NCBI GenBank assembly: GCA_002359185.1
Contig: DEML01000120.1
Span: 128,838-161,677, forward strand
From: Planctomycetaceae bacterium UBA2671
GTDB taxonomy: Bacteria > Planctomycetota > Planctomycetia > Planctomycetales > Planctomycetaceae
DNA length: 32,840 bases
Direction of reading: 5' to 3'
Shown here: positions 15,861-26,700 of the stretch, in pieces
How positions within the stretch are numbered: the first letter of the stretch is position 1
Layout of the letters: the number at the start of each line of letters is the position of its first letter
Notes under the pieces: model-generated
Told to the model about the DNA's origin: nothing
Seen by the model: only the letters and a program-made list of their open reading frames with translations
The model's database searches: none
Program-made: the position numbers and the translations under genes

Positions 15861-18800
15861 CGTTGTTCTCCAATTTCAGCATTACGAAGGGTACGAAACT
15901 GTGGGCTGTTGATGATGAGAGTCACAGCGTCGGCAACTCCGCCGCTGTCGAGTCGTTGAGTCATTTCGTCAATTAATATCTGATCAGAAATGGTCGTGGC
16001 ACGTCCTAAAGCATATCCCAACAGGCGTTGGCAAAACAGACGGGTGATGATATGTTGCTTGTGATTGAGCAAATACTTTCGCAAACCCTCGATCCCTTCA
16101 AACTCGGAACCATTGCGCAGTAATGCATGAGCATTGATTGGCAGATTATTGGAATCCCGATGTCGCAAACGACCGATTGCGTCGTAATTTTCCAGAGAGT
16201 ATCCGAACGGATCAATACGACGATGACAGGTCGCACAGGCTTCGTCATTGACGTGTCGTTCGTTGATCTGTCGCATCGTCAGTCCCTCGGTGGCTGCAAC
16301 TTGTTCGGGGAGTTGAGGAACATTTGGCGGTGGCAATGGAAGCTTCTCACCGAGTAACGTTTCAACAACCCAGTTACCACGCAAAATTGGACTGGTTCGA
16401 GATGCTCCCGCCTGCTTAGACTGTACGGCACCAAAACCAAGAATTCCTCCTCGTCCAAACTGTTTCACGCCATCAACGCGTCGTAACTGTTCGCCCTGCA
16501 CATTCGGAATGCCATAATGCTGTGCCAGACGTGCGTTAACGAACGTGTAATCGGCATTCAGAATTTCATCGGCATTCGAATTAGTGCGAAAAAGATGGTG
16601 GAAGAATTCGATCACTTCTTCATTCATCGCCTCACGCAGTTCTTGATCGAACGTCGGGAATAGCGATTCGTTCTTTTCATTGAAGGCATCAAAGCCGCGT
16701 ACATGAATCCACTGCGTTCCAAATTCGACAGCTAACGCTCGAGCTCGATCATCATTGAGCATACGGCGAGTTTGAGCTGCGAGCACTTCAGGTTGATGCA
16801 ATGTTCCAGCAGTTGCGAGTTCACACAGTTTCGCATCAGGAATCGACGACCAGAGGAAGTAACTCAACCGGCTCGCAAGTTCCCATTCCGTAAGCGGCAG
16901 AGTATTCATATTTGGTTCTGTCCGATCTCCCTGCCGAACATGCAACAAAAATGATGGTGACATCAGCACGCGAGCAATCATACTGCGAAAGGCTTCTTCA
17001 TGTTCAACCCCTCTCTCACGCAGCGAGTCATACAACTTGTGCAATCTCATTTTTTCCGATTCACTCAACGGACGACGATACGCACGCGAAGCAAACTGTT
17101 CGAGTTGCTTCAATTGAGATGGAGCTGCTGAGTTAAATTCTTCGAGAAAACTTTCGGATCGCTCCTGAAACTCGGGGCGTTTGCTTTCGTAAAACTCAAC
17201 GAGTGATTTTGGTTGATCCTGCGTCACAAAACCGATGAACAAGGGCAGGTATTCGTTTTCGACAACGGGGAATTTTGTAATAAAACGATGTTTCTCCCAC
17301 AATCGTTCCAGTTCAGCGGTTTGATCGTCGTTCAAAAACAAATCGATCAACGGCTGATCTTCTCGATGAAAAGTCTTCAGGCAAACAACTTCATCGAGCG
17401 GAATGATATGTGGATAGCAGATGTTCGGAGGAAAGAGACGACGGAACTCTTCAAGCCCCGCTAAAAACTTTTGCCGGGCATCACCCTGATCAGACAAGAT
17501 GATCGGAGAAGTTCCTTCCCACACGAGTTCTTCAGTTGATTCATCCATTTCAATTTGAAACAGCACAGGAGTTGGATCAATTTCATCCTGCAATCGACAA
17601 TCGACAACGAACTGATAATCGCGAAAGATCGCAGCAGGTAATCGAAGGGATACAATTCGGCCAGTCGAAAGTATCAGATCGGCACCATCAAACATTTCGG
17701 CAGCGAGCCCAAATCTTGTCTTTTCAGGAGTTGTCGTTTGAGACTGTTGCGGAAACTGAGCTTTTATCTTTTGCAGGTCGAGTCCACTCAGCAAGGGGCT
17801 GTTGAATGAAACGAAGTGATCATACAGTTTCCGATTGACGGCGTCAGTTTCTTCCGGTCTCTCACCGGTTAATAATAATTGCAATTGATTGGCGAAGATT
17901 TTGGCTTCCGCTTGATTAATAGATGACGATGCGGAATTCCGCCATTTTGCGAGAAGATTGTTACTGTCGAGTTCAGCTTCTGATCCAGGTTGACGATCCT
18001 TTGTACTCCCTCTAACAAAACCCCAAACCGCAACATTCCCCAATCGATCTGGATGGGGATTCCCTTGTGTAATGTCATTGGCAACGTCACCAGCCAGATC
18101 CCAGACTCTCGGATCCTCGATCCCCATTTCGGTAATGGTAAAGGCAACTTCAGTCAGATCGCAGACATGGCTTGCATCTCTTGCAGCGATAGCAAGAAGA
18201 ATTTGATCTCCTTCCTTTACCATAATTTCTTGTGCAGTCAGCACAGTCTCTTTTCCCAAATCAATATTCCCCTCCTGTAAAACAGCAGAACGTTGTTCCA
18301 TTTGGGATTCGATCCACCACCGAATACCGTTTCCGCAGGCGGGATGAGCGTGAGCGACTTTTCCAGAAATGCGAACACGGCCAGAGATTGGACTTTTCCA
18401 GACGGTCGCGACAAATTCCGTCGGCATCGGATGTGCAGCGATCATATGTCCTGAAATGCGACCGGGGATATGTTCCGCTTTATCCGAAGCATTGGAAATG
18501 ACAATCGGCAAGTCGGCTCCTTTCGGTCGCCAACCATTTATCATCTGATGATCAGAATTCGGTGCCAGTTCATCGAGTAATGTCATCTCAATGGGAACAA
18601 CGATACGACCAGGAGTTTCAGGCTTAGCACCTGAGACAATCGGTTGCACATTCAACTTGGTTATCCAGCGACTCAACCATTCTGAATTGATCTCGTATTT
18701 TTTTGCCAGCTCTTCATTTGTCAAACTACTGTCGTTTGCAGCTTCGACTGCTGCATTAAGATAGGCTGTAGTATTGGAATACATCTGTGAAAGATTAACT

Positions 18801-19975
18801 TCATACCGAGAGCCGAAGTGGGGATAGTCCCGTAGCTTGAGTACAGAGCCGTCCTCTTTTTGAAATCGTGGATTTGTAAAGCGAATGATCGTTTCATCAT
18901 TACTGAGACTTCTCGACTCCAAGTACAATGTCACATCTGATTGTCCGGGTAATGCGTCGTGATTGATTGTAAGAGTTTGGGTGGTTTGAACAGCGGGGTC
19001 TTTCGCCTTTTGACGAAGTTTATTGGCATAACTCCCGATGCGAGGATATTCCCAAAGGCGATCGAACGACTTAGCAACTTCGTCAACAATTCCATCAACA
19101 TCATACTCGGACCAAAGTTCAATCACATGATTCATCGGATAATCTGGCTGATCTGTATTCAACTCATCCCATAGAAATTCCAGATATTTGGTGCTGAGAT
19201 TTCGCTCTCTGGCAACTTGATTGATGGTCATTGTTTTCGCTTGCAGATCAGCCCGATGGTCACTCAATGCTACAATATAAGGTTTGAGCGGCAAACTTCC
19301 TTCGTAGGTGAACTGACGATAAAACGTCCGCAATTCCGCGAGGCTTTCGTCCGTCCAGTCACGCTTCGTTGTCGAAGTGGAAAATCGAAAGCCATTGGGT
19401 AGCAGAACTGCGTGGCGACTGATTTCTTTTGCTGACTGGATGTACTTGGACATCATCGCCGGAGACATCGATAAGGCTTCAGCCGCGTTGGTAAATCCTT
19501 CACCTGCGGCTCCGTCAGCTGGAAAAGTTTTTGCAGGCCGTAGATCAGTTCCTGTCAGATCACGAATTGTATTGTCATATTCCGTATTGCTGAGCCTGTG
19601 TAACGGAACGAAACCGGGATCACCTGAATTCTTCTGAGCTGCCAGCCGTAGAGTTTCTTTCGTCCAATCGATCAACTCTTTTCGCTGAGCTTCAGAAGGC
19701 TGTGGTAGGTCCTTTGGAGGCATCTCATGAGAATCGAGTTGCAAAATTATTGCCTGCCATGGTTTTAAATCCGCCTGCACATGCTGGTAGGACGCAAATC
19801 GCTGTAAATCCAGTTGCCCTTCCTTTTGCTCATGACTATGGCAATTTAGACAGAATTGATCGAGAAGTTTTCGCACATTTCCAAATTGCTCGAAATGCTT
19901 CTCTTTACCTGCGACAAATCCCGTATTCAATATGAACGAAATTATTAGCAACAGTACTAGAAGTCGGGAACTCAT
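15857..19975 (-). CDS. Large exported cytochrome-type protein with DUF1587/1595/1592/1588/1585
   Basis: 1372 residues, longer than the roughly 800-1000 usual for this class. A signal peptide (MSSRLLVLLLIISFILNTGF) precedes a heme-binding CLNCH (42-46). DUF1587 is recognisable as RLSNTEYDNTIRDLTGTDLRP. In the C-terminal third, a DUF1595-like RAYRRPLSESE is followed by DUF1592 (LPLTEWELASRLSYFLWSS), DUF1588 with a second heme motif CATCH (1247-1251) in CATCHRRIDPFGYSLENYD, and DUF1585 at the end. A beta-type module around 520-615 (VWKSPISGRVRISGKVAHAH, CGNGIRWWIES) resembles modules in the two DUF1553 proteins of this window. By family these are extracytoplasmic proteins of planctomycetes with unknown substrate. 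The stop overlaps the DUF1552 start, forming a two-gene operon. Confidence 0.9.
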   Translation of the reverse strand: MSSRLLVLLLIISFILNTGFVAGKEKHFEQFGNVRKLLDQFCLNCHSHEQKEGQLDLQRFASYQHVQADLKPWQAIILQLDSHEMPPKDLPQPSEAQRKELIDWTKETLRLAAQKNSGDPGFVPLHRLSNTEYDNTIRDLTGTDLRPAKTFPADGAAGEGFTNAAEALSMSPAMMSKYIQSAKEISRHAVLLPNGFRFSTSTTKRDWTDESLAELRTFYRQFTYEGSLPLKPYIVALSDHRADLQAKTMTINQVARERNLSTKYLEFLWDELNTDQPDYPMNHVIELWSEYDVDGIVDEVAKSFDRLWEYPRIGSYANKLRQKAKDPAVQTTQTLTINHDALPGQSDVTLYLESRSLSNDETIIRFTNPRFQKEDGSVLKLRDYPHFGSRYEVNLSQMYSNTTAYLNAAVEAANDSSLTNEELAKKYEINSEWLSRWITKLNVQPIVSGAKPETPGRIVVPIEMTLLDELAPNSDHQMINGWRPKGADLPIVISNASDKAEHIPGRISGHMIAAHPMPTEFVATVWKSPISGRVRISGKVAHAHPACGNGIRWWIESQMEQRSAVLQEGNIDLGKETVLTAQEIMVKEGDQILLAIAARDASHVCDLTEVAFTITEMGIEDPRVWDLAGDVANDITQGNPHPDRLGNVAVWGFVRGSTKDRQPGSEAELDSNNLLAKWRNSASSSINQAEAKIFANQLQLLLTGERPEETDAVNRKLYDHFVSFNSPLLSGLDLQKIKAQFPQQSQTTTPEKTRFGLAAEMFDGADLILSTGRIVSLRLPAAIFRDYQFVVDCRLQDEIDPTPVLFQIEMDESTEELVWEGTSPIILSDQGDARQKFLAGLEEFRRLFPPNICYPHIIPLDEVVCLKTFHREDQPLIDLFLNDDQTAELERLWEKHRFITKFPVVENEYLPLFIGFVTQDQPKSLVEFYESKRPEFQERSESFLEEFNSAAPSQLKQLEQFASRAYRRPLSESEKMRLHKLYDSLRERGVEHEEAFRSMIARVLMSPSFLLHVRQGDRTEPNMNTLPLTEWELASRLSYFLWSSIPDAKLCELATAGTLHQPEVLAAQTRRMLNDDRARALAVEFGTQWIHVRGFDAFNEKNESLFPTFDQELREAMNEEVIEFFHHLFRTNSNADEILNADYTFVNARLAQHYGIPNVQGEQLRRVDGVKQFGRGGILGFGAVQSKQAGASRTSPILRGNWVVETLLGEKLPLPPPNVPQLPEQVAATEGLTMRQINERHVNDEACATCHRRIDPFGYSLENYDAIGRLRHRDSNNLPINAHALLRNGSEFEGIEGLRKYLLNHKQHIITRLFCQRLLGYALGRATTISDQILIDEMTQRLDSGGVADAVTLIINSPQFRTLRNAEIGEQR

Positions 19976-20236
19976 TCGCTTGTATCAATCCATCAAGAGG
20001 TCAGCAATCGAAGAGTGAAAGGTGCTATTTTGTAAGACGATCAACGCCCGGTTTAATGACATTAACAGATATTCAGATTGCTTTGCAATTTAATAGAAGT
20101 AGGCAATCGCACATCCCCACGCTTCATTATCGGTAATGGGATAAAAGAATTTCTCTATTTTCCTGCTTGTAGTTGTGAATCGTTTCAGCACGTTCGGTTC
20201 TGAAATCCAAACACAAATGAATTGATAATTTCCTAC

Positions 20237-20340
20237 ACTGCTGTTTGTGACAACATTCTGATATTTCCTGTCCTAATTCCCGATAATTGATCGACTATTT
20301 TCTCAAGTCTTGCCACCGGTTTGAAGTGTCACAATCATCC
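20237..20340. repeat. Unclassified dispersed repeat, copy 1
   Basis: It matches 32578-32691 along its length: ACTGCTGTTTGTGACAACAT, then ATCGACTATTTTCTCAAG and ACCGGTTTGAAGT, with short gaps in between. On the minus strand both copies share a readable tail, TSNRWQDLRK-stop here and TSNRYQDLRK-stop in the other, so it may be the 3' end of a decayed gene, perhaps a transposase. It lies in the 443-base spacer 19976-20418 between two minus-strand operons. I see nothing else recognisable in that spacer. Confidence 0.5.
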
Positions 20341-20418
20341 ATCGTCGAGTGTATTACGACAAGCAGCTTTTGACTCCGTCTCTCAGACACAAAAGTTAGA
20401 GCCATCAGCTTACTTTAC

Positions 20419-21390
20419 TCATGCCCCCACCCGCCGGAAAGCTCCTCTCAACAACTCTAAACTTTTCGGAATGGCGGTGCGAAAATCTTCTTTGCCTTCG
20501 AATTCAAGGGAGATGAATCCACGATAGTTGTGTTTTTGGAGGATGCTCGCGATCCGGGTGTAATCGAGATCGAGCGTGTACCATTGGCCGCCCCCGTAGT
20601 AAGTTTTGGCCTGGACGAAGACTGTTTGCGGAGCGATTTTTTCGAGGCGTTCGTACGGGTCATCCAGAAAGTTGCCCGTGTCGGTTGTGATTTGCAGCCA
20701 GGGGGAGTCGATCGCATTTACGATGCGGAGGATCCCTTCGGGAGTCAGTCCCAATCCCCAGTGGTTTTCCAGAGCCATCACGATGCCGCACTTCTCAGCG
20801 GTGGGGAGGCAGGCTTCGAAAGCTTCGATCACCCAGGGAAAGGCATCTTCGTCGGAGTAGCCGTCAAGCGGATTTTCGATGCCCTGATTCTTCATCAGCT
20901 CATCAAAACTGCCAGACGTTCCCCAGGTGCCGGTGTTGACTCGCATGACAGGAATGCCCAGCTTGTAGGCGATTTCGAGTTGAGCAATTGTGCGGTCAAT
21001 GTTCTGCTTGCGGCGTTCGATATCGGGAGTGACAAATCCCTGGTGCGTCGACAGTCCGACGAGCGGTAATCCGAGACTGAGTGCGTGGCGTTTATAGCTC
21101 ATCAACTTAGAATGACTGAGCAAATCATTCTGTTCGATCTGATAAAGCAGCAGTTCGACACCATCGAAGCCGTATTCATCAGCAATGTCAATGCACTTGT
21201 CAATATCCCGCAGGTCCGCATTTTGAAACCGCCACAAAGAATAGGTTGAGAGCACTATCGGATGTGTTTCCCGAGCACCGCTGCTTTTGTCCGTTTCAGC
21301 AGCCTGAGCCGAAGACGCTCCCACGGCACAGGTCAGCGGGACCAGAGAAAGCAAACCAGATTGGGTTAGAAATTGACGTCGAGAATTCAT
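20419..21390 (-). CDS. Tat-exported xylose-isomerase-like TIM barrel (sugar phosphate isomerase/epimerase family)
   Basis: 323 residues. A twin-arginine signal, NSRRQFLTQSGLLSLVPLTC, with an AQAAE cleavage region, is followed by an AP-endonuclease-2/xylose-isomerase TIM barrel. Barrel signatures are FDGVELLLYQ, VGLSTHQGF, the metal-site segments MALENHWG and TTDTGNFLDDP, VFVQAKTYYGGG and the final strand FISLEFEGKED. Conserved Glu, Asp, His and Glu residues in these segments would bind a divalent metal. By family such proteins isomerise or epimerise sugars or keto-sugars. Exported forms are common in planctomycetes and are usually linked to carbohydrate turnover, but no substrate can be named. 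It is monocistronic and ends at TGA 20419-20421. Confidence 0.9.
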   Translation of the reverse strand: MNSRRQFLTQSGLLSLVPLTCAVGASSAQAAETDKSSGARETHPIVLSTYSLWRFQNADLRDIDKCIDIADEYGFDGVELLLYQIEQNDLLSHSKLMSYKRHALSLGLPLVGLSTHQGFVTPDIERRKQNIDRTIAQLEIAYKLGIPVMRVNTGTWGTSGSFDELMKNQGIENPLDGYSDEDAFPWVIEAFEACLPTAEKCGIVMALENHWGLGLTPEGILRIVNAIDSPWLQITTDTGNFLDDPYERLEKIAPQTVFVQAKTYYGGGQWYTLDLDYTRIASILQKHNYRGFISLEFEGKEDFRTAIPKSLELLRGAFRRVGA

Positions 21391-21514
21391 GGAAGAGCCT
21401 CATGATGCGAAAAATGAATCGAGTATTTTTTACTTCATCTCGATCAAGTGGATATGGATGCCGGAAGAGTCGGATGGGAAACGATTCATTTCAACAGACA
21501 GGGATATCTGTGCC

Positions 21515-22178
21515 AGTGCTATCCAACGAATGTGTTGTACGCTGCAGAATATGTTTTATGAACAATACCGAAATGGCCAGGAATTTCCACCCACTACTCA
21601 CATTGATCGCTTCTGCAACCGATCAGGAACTCGCCAAATATGTGGATTATCTGAAAGCCGAGAATCAGATTCTGCGGGCTCGGATCCCAGGGCGTTGAAG
21701 CAGAGAGGATGAAAACGAATCCGTTACCTAACCTGAATGGTCGATGCGAACGTTTTATTGAGACGATCAAGTTGGAGTGTCTCAACAAGTTTATTGTGTT
21801 CGGCAAGAAGCGTCTCGATTATCTCACGAATGAGTTTACGAGTTATTACAACACAAAAAGAAGCCACATGGAACGAGAACACCTGCCACCGAATCGGGAG
21901 GAGCCCGATGAAGTGACGACTATTTCCATCGATCAGATTGAGGTGAGAAGATACGTCGGAGGATTGATCAAGTCGTTTGAGCGGAAGGCTGCATGAGAAG
22001 TCTTTCCATAACTTTCACAATCTCAATAGCCGGCTTAATTCCCACTTCAATGCTCTCACACAGCTTCATATAAGCGAAATTTCGGCGTTTATGCCTTCAA
22101 CCGTCGGTTGGTAATACTTATTAACATTGCAATTTACTTTCTATCGTATTTTGGATCACAGATCAAATTCGTTGTACC
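21515..22178 (+). mobile_element. Internally deleted copy 2 of the rve insertion sequence
   Basis: Both ends match copy 1 (8237-9548). The left end runs from AGTGCTATCCAACGAATGTG at 21515, and the right end finishes in ATTCGTTGTACC at about 22178. About 640 bases of the transposase are missing between the first ~40 codons (ending at RARIPG, near 21695) and the region for MKTNPLP (21709), and a further 12 bases are lost just after. What remains is a 664-base element with both ends intact, so it could move only with transposase supplied in trans. It lies between the TIM-barrel gene and the DUF1501 gene. No target duplication was established. Confidence 0.75.
21573..21996 (+). pseudogene. rve-family transposase remnant, central part deleted
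   Basis: The N-terminal piece 21573-21698 (MARNFHPLLTLIASATDQEL onward, 41 codons) is followed at 21709 by the C-terminal 95 codons in another frame. The second piece keeps NGRCERFIETIKLECLNKF, which carries the last catalytic Glu, and the tail to KSFERKAA, whose frame copy 1 has lost. It lacks the helix-turn-helix and both catalytic Asp residues, so it cannot be active. It is useful because it shows the original, unshifted C-terminus of this transposase. Confidence 0.75.
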
Positions 22179-22315
22179 GTTGGCAGTAAAATCATTGGCA
22201 TACCTTACAAATGGTAAGCCACGAAGCTTGCGTGCAATTGTTCATATTATCCAGTGAAATACTAATGAGAATCGGACTGAGTGGACCCGCCAAGTAAACT
22301 CGGTTGAAGTGGAAC

Positions 22316-23764
22316 TCAGGTGACAATTTCTTCGACGACCCGTGCTGGACGATTGGCGGTGATGATTTGCTGCTGGTTGCCATGTGTGAAAACGACTTGA
22401 TCGTGTTTGAGTCCAAACTGATGCATGACTGTCGCTTGGAAATCGTTGGGAGTAACGATATTCTCGACCGCGCGGTGACCAAACTCATCAGTTTGTCCGA
22501 ATGTCATTCCGCCGCGAATTCCACCGCCTGCCAGCCAGATACTAAAGCCCTGCCCATTATGATCACGGCCCGCTTTCTCAGGTGAACCATGATCTTGAGT
22601 AACTGGCAGTCGTCCAATCTCTCCACCCCAGTGGACCATCGTGGTGTCGAGCAATCCTCGTTGCTTCAAATCTTTGACCAAGGCAGCGGCAGGTTGATCG
22701 GTCTTTTTACATATCGATGCCAGCCCTGTTTTGATATTACTATGGTTATCCCAAGGCTGGCCGCTATGGAACAGTTGCACGAAGCGAACGCCGCGTTCAA
22801 CTAAACGGCGGGCCAACAGGCAGCGCGTGCCATACTCATGTGTCTCAGGCTGATCCAATCCATACATCGATTGAGTCGACGCTGTTTCCTGAGAAATATC
22901 GAGTGCATCGCTGGCTGCTGTCTGCATGCGTGCGGCCAGTTCATAACTGGCGATTCGAGCTTCCAGATCAGATTCGCCCGGGTGAGCTTCCAGGTGCTGC
23001 CGATTGAGAGTTTGCAAAAAGTCAAGATTTTGACGTTGAAACGGTCCGGCTAAATGTTTAGGAGGCTGCAGGTTGAAGATACGAGGCTCTTTGGGACGTA
23101 GCACTGTTCCCTGGAACATGGAAGGCATAAAACCGTTACTCCAGTTCGTGGCTCCGTCGACAGGATGACCTCCTGGATCTGATAATACCATGAACGCAGG
23201 TAAGTCCTGTGTTTCACATCCCAAAGCATATGTTAGCCAGGATCCAAACGTAGGTCTGCCCAAAACGGCAGGGATGCCGCCATGAAAATAACGAATGGAA
23301 ACTTCGTGGCCATTTGCCCCTGTATGCATGCTGCGAATCAAACAGAGATCATCAACGATGCCCGCAGTGTGAGGAAGTAGTTCGGAAAGTTCAGTCCCGC
23401 ATTCCCCGTGTGGCTGAAATAGAAACGGGCTCCCAAATAATTTTTTACTCGCTTCGTTGACGAATGAAAACTGGATATCGCCTGAGTAATCCATGCCATG
23501 ATGTTTGCTCAATTCAGGCTTCGGGTCCGTGAGATCCATGTGTGCTGGCCCACCATGCTGGAACAGCGAAATCATCGCTGTCGCCTGAGGCTCAAAGTGA
23601 GGGGCTCGTGGCAGCAAATCGTTGTGTGGTTTGTCCTTCAGAACAGGCGGTTTCGCGGTCGCCGATTCACGATTCAACATCCATTGCAATGCCACAGCAC
23701 CGACCCCCATGCCGGTCTGCTGAAGAAACTGACGTCGAGAGTTTATTGGAAAGTGGGAATTCAT
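22316..23764 (-). CDS. DUF1501 family Tat-exported protein (pair 1)
   Basis: 482 residues. The Tat signal is INSRRQFLQQTGMGVGAVAL. The body has the DUF1501 hallmarks FQHGGPAHMDLTDPKPEL, LIRSMHTGANGHEVS, RRLVERGVRFVQLFH followed by GQPWDNHSN, VHWGGEIGRLPV, GRDHNGQGFSIWLAGGGIRGG and DEFGHRAVEN. The fold is sulfatase/alkaline-phosphatase-like and metal ligands are likely among the conserved Asp and His. The activity is not established. It starts 18 bases after the stop of the DUF1553 gene, so the two form an operon. In the last third, GGEFGR of other members is GGEIGR here. The end of the gene lies about 138 bases from the deleted insertion sequence. Confidence 0.93.
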   Translation of the reverse strand: MNSHFPINSRRQFLQQTGMGVGAVALQWMLNRESATAKPPVLKDKPHNDLLPRAPHFEPQATAMISLFQHGGPAHMDLTDPKPELSKHHGMDYSGDIQFSFVNEASKKLFGSPFLFQPHGECGTELSELLPHTAGIVDDLCLIRSMHTGANGHEVSIRYFHGGIPAVLGRPTFGSWLTYALGCETQDLPAFMVLSDPGGHPVDGATNWSNGFMPSMFQGTVLRPKEPRIFNLQPPKHLAGPFQRQNLDFLQTLNRQHLEAHPGESDLEARIASYELAARMQTAASDALDISQETASTQSMYGLDQPETHEYGTRCLLARRLVERGVRFVQLFHSGQPWDNHSNIKTGLASICKKTDQPAAALVKDLKQRGLLDTTMVHWGGEIGRLPVTQDHGSPEKAGRDHNGQGFSIWLAGGGIRGGMTFGQTDEFGHRAVENIVTPNDFQATVMHQFGLKHDQVVFTHGNQQQIITANRPARVVEEIVT

Positions 23765-23782
23765 AACCGGATAGCTCCGTGC

Positions 23783-26700
23783 TTATTCGATATAAAGAAA
23801 CTCGTTGGAATTCATCAGCATTTGACAGATGTTGACCAACACTTGCTTGCCCGGTGAGCGATCCGTGGCTGTGCCTGCTGAATTATAGGACATCAATTTG
23901 AGTTGCTGGCTGGCAAAATCCAGTGACATCTTCAATTCATCCTGGCTGGGGGAGCGTGCCAAGATGAGTTTCCAAGCCACAGTGATCTGGCCTGGCAAAT
24001 GGGAAAGGTCTTCTGGTGGACCACGAAATGCGGTGACGGAATCATGAACGACCGCATCCCCACCAATTGAGGTGAATGTCAGCTTTAACGGCCAGTTGAA
24101 CGAGTCTGAGTTTTCATTCTCCAGACAGTCGACAACCAGATCAATTGCTTCGCCAGTCTGCACCGTAAATTGGCTCACATTTGTAGGAGTCGAGTTGTTC
24201 TGCACTTGCCAGCGACCCCGCTGGCCACCAGCAGACAAGACCCGACCTCGGACACCATCGCCATTTTCGCTGCCGTGGTGGAGTGTACCAGCAATGCTGA
24301 CTTGCCCATCCGCCGGAGCGGTCCAACGTCGCACTGCCGGAAGCTTGCGGTTGCCAGGATGACCGCCGTTAGCGTTCAGAATTACCCAACCAAACACTGA
24401 GTCGGGAGCCTTCGGCCCACCTTGCCAGGAACTCCCCGTGAAGTGCGGTAGCTCAACAAGTTTAATAACGGTTCCTGTTTCGTCGTTCACTTCACCGGTT
24501 CCATAACTCCATATTGGTGAAGGTAACTTGGGTAATTGCGATAGGTCGAACAGGATTGTTTGCTGAGAGTCCGTCGCAGCAAGTTCAATCGTTCGATTGG
24601 CAACCAGTCCAGCCTGCTCAAGCACAAACTCGCCATTCAGCATCATCAATGACTGTGGTGCAACTGTGGTACTAGCCCGCACATCGCAATTCACGTTCAT
24701 TACGGGAGCATCGAAGGTCTGCAACATACCGACCGGCTGGCTGCGACGAATTTTTGCGTACAGACTCCGTCGCGGTTGTTTGCTGTCAATTCTTACCTGT
24801 CCGGTTTCATCCTCAGCCACTTCAACCGGAGGGCCATACAGTTTGGGATCCAGACTAGCTGAAGCCAACAGTATCGAATCGCGAAGAATCTCCGCTTCAA
24901 CACGCTGTAGTGACTTCCTCCAGTAATACTGATTATCGGCATCAATCGCCTCGCCTGCTGGATGGCGAAACGAACTTTGCCGCCAAGCAGTCGATGTCAG
25001 AATCTGTCGATGCAAATGTTTCAGGCTCCAGCCATGATCGATGAAATCCTGTGCGAGCCAATCAAGGAGTTCAGGATGTGTCGGTACGCTGCCCAACTTT
25101 CCAAAATCTCCCGGTGTTGCCACGATTCCGCGTCCGAAATGATGCATCCAAATCCGATTAACAATGGCACGAGCAGCAAGAGGATTTTCTGGGCTGGTCA
25201 ACCATCGTGCAAAAGCGAGTCTTCGGCCCGTAGTCGGCAACTCAGGGTTGTTGTCCTGAAACGTGACTCGCTCTCCTTCTGCCGCAGTTACGGTTAAGCC
25301 GGCTGGTTCAACAACTTGTTTGGGCTGGTTGTAATCACCTCGATGGAACAGATGCGTGGCAGGATGATGATTGGGGGGTTCGATTAGTGCCATGATGAAT
25401 TGCTCGATCGGCTTTTTCGCCCGCAGTTCAGCAATTTGGGCATCGATTTTTTTTAACTCTTCGGCTGCATCCGGACGATACTGGTAGAGCACTCCGGCAG
25501 AAATATTGATGCTCGGATGACTGGCGAGCAACTTGGTCTGCTCCGGATCACGTTCCTTTACAGGGGTTTCGTATGCGGTTCGTAATTGCGACCGTAATGG
25601 TTCTTCGTACTTCAACAATTCCTGTTCGAAGACCTCATTGATAAACGCAGCCTGTTTGGTCACTTTTTCTGCGGCGATCTGTTTGACCTCGTCTTCAATT
25701 TTTGCGGCTTCGGCTCGATCTTGTTCGGTAGAGAGTGAAACCAACCGTGCAGCTGGCGGCTTCCAGGCTTTCCAGTCCAAAGCTGGCTCAAAAACAGCTC
25801 GCAAAGCGAAATAATCCTCATGAGAAATCGGGTCATAACGATGGTCATGACACTGAGCGCAATGCACACTCGACCCAAGCAGAGTCGTTCCGACAATCTG
25901 GAGCGTATCAGCGATGGTTTTGTTGCGGGCTTCGGGACTATTATCACCGCTGCCAGTACCGTCTGCCGCCATTCGCAGAAACCCGGTTGCCGTTAGAAGC
26001 TCTATCTGGCGCTCGGTCAAATCACCGACAATCGGTCCAGCGAGTTCGTCTCCAGCGAGTTGTTCAATAATAAACTGGTCAAAGGGTTTGTCAGAATTGA
26101 ACGACTTGATGACATAATCGCGATAACGCCAGGCCCAGTCACGACTACGATCCGCGACGGTGTAGCCATCACTGTCTGCATAGCCGGCAGTGTCTAACCA
26201 ATGTCGTGCCCAACGTTCACCGTAATGTTGTGAAGCCATTAGCTCCTCAATTAACTGATCGTACCAATTGGAATCTGCATGTTGTTGCCACTTTTCAATC
26301 TGCTCAAATGTCGGCGGCAAACCAATTAAATCATGGTAGGCCCGTTGAATGAGTGTGAAGCGATCAGCATCCGATGAAAAGGTTAATCCCTCCGGCATCG
26401 CTTTGGCGAGAAGTGCATCGATCGGCGTTCGGATTCGTTCATCGCCTGAGAATTCCGGGATATCTGGCCTGATAATCGGTCGATAGGCCCAGTAATTACG
26501 TTCTTCTTCGGTAATCGGAATTCCCGGCCCGATTTTCTGAGGTTCTGCACGGAGTGTTGGTGTCCCCTGTCGAATCCACTCCTCTAGAATTGCAATCTTC
26601 TCCGGCGAAACACGAGACTCTCCGGGCGGCATGTCACCCTCATGAACACGATCCAGCAGCAGGCTCGCTGCGGGATCGCCTGGCACAATGGCCATTCCCG

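Noticed and set aside
20530..21069. A 179-codon plus-strand open frame
   Set aside because: It is the antisense of the well-supported TIM-barrel gene and has no features of its own.
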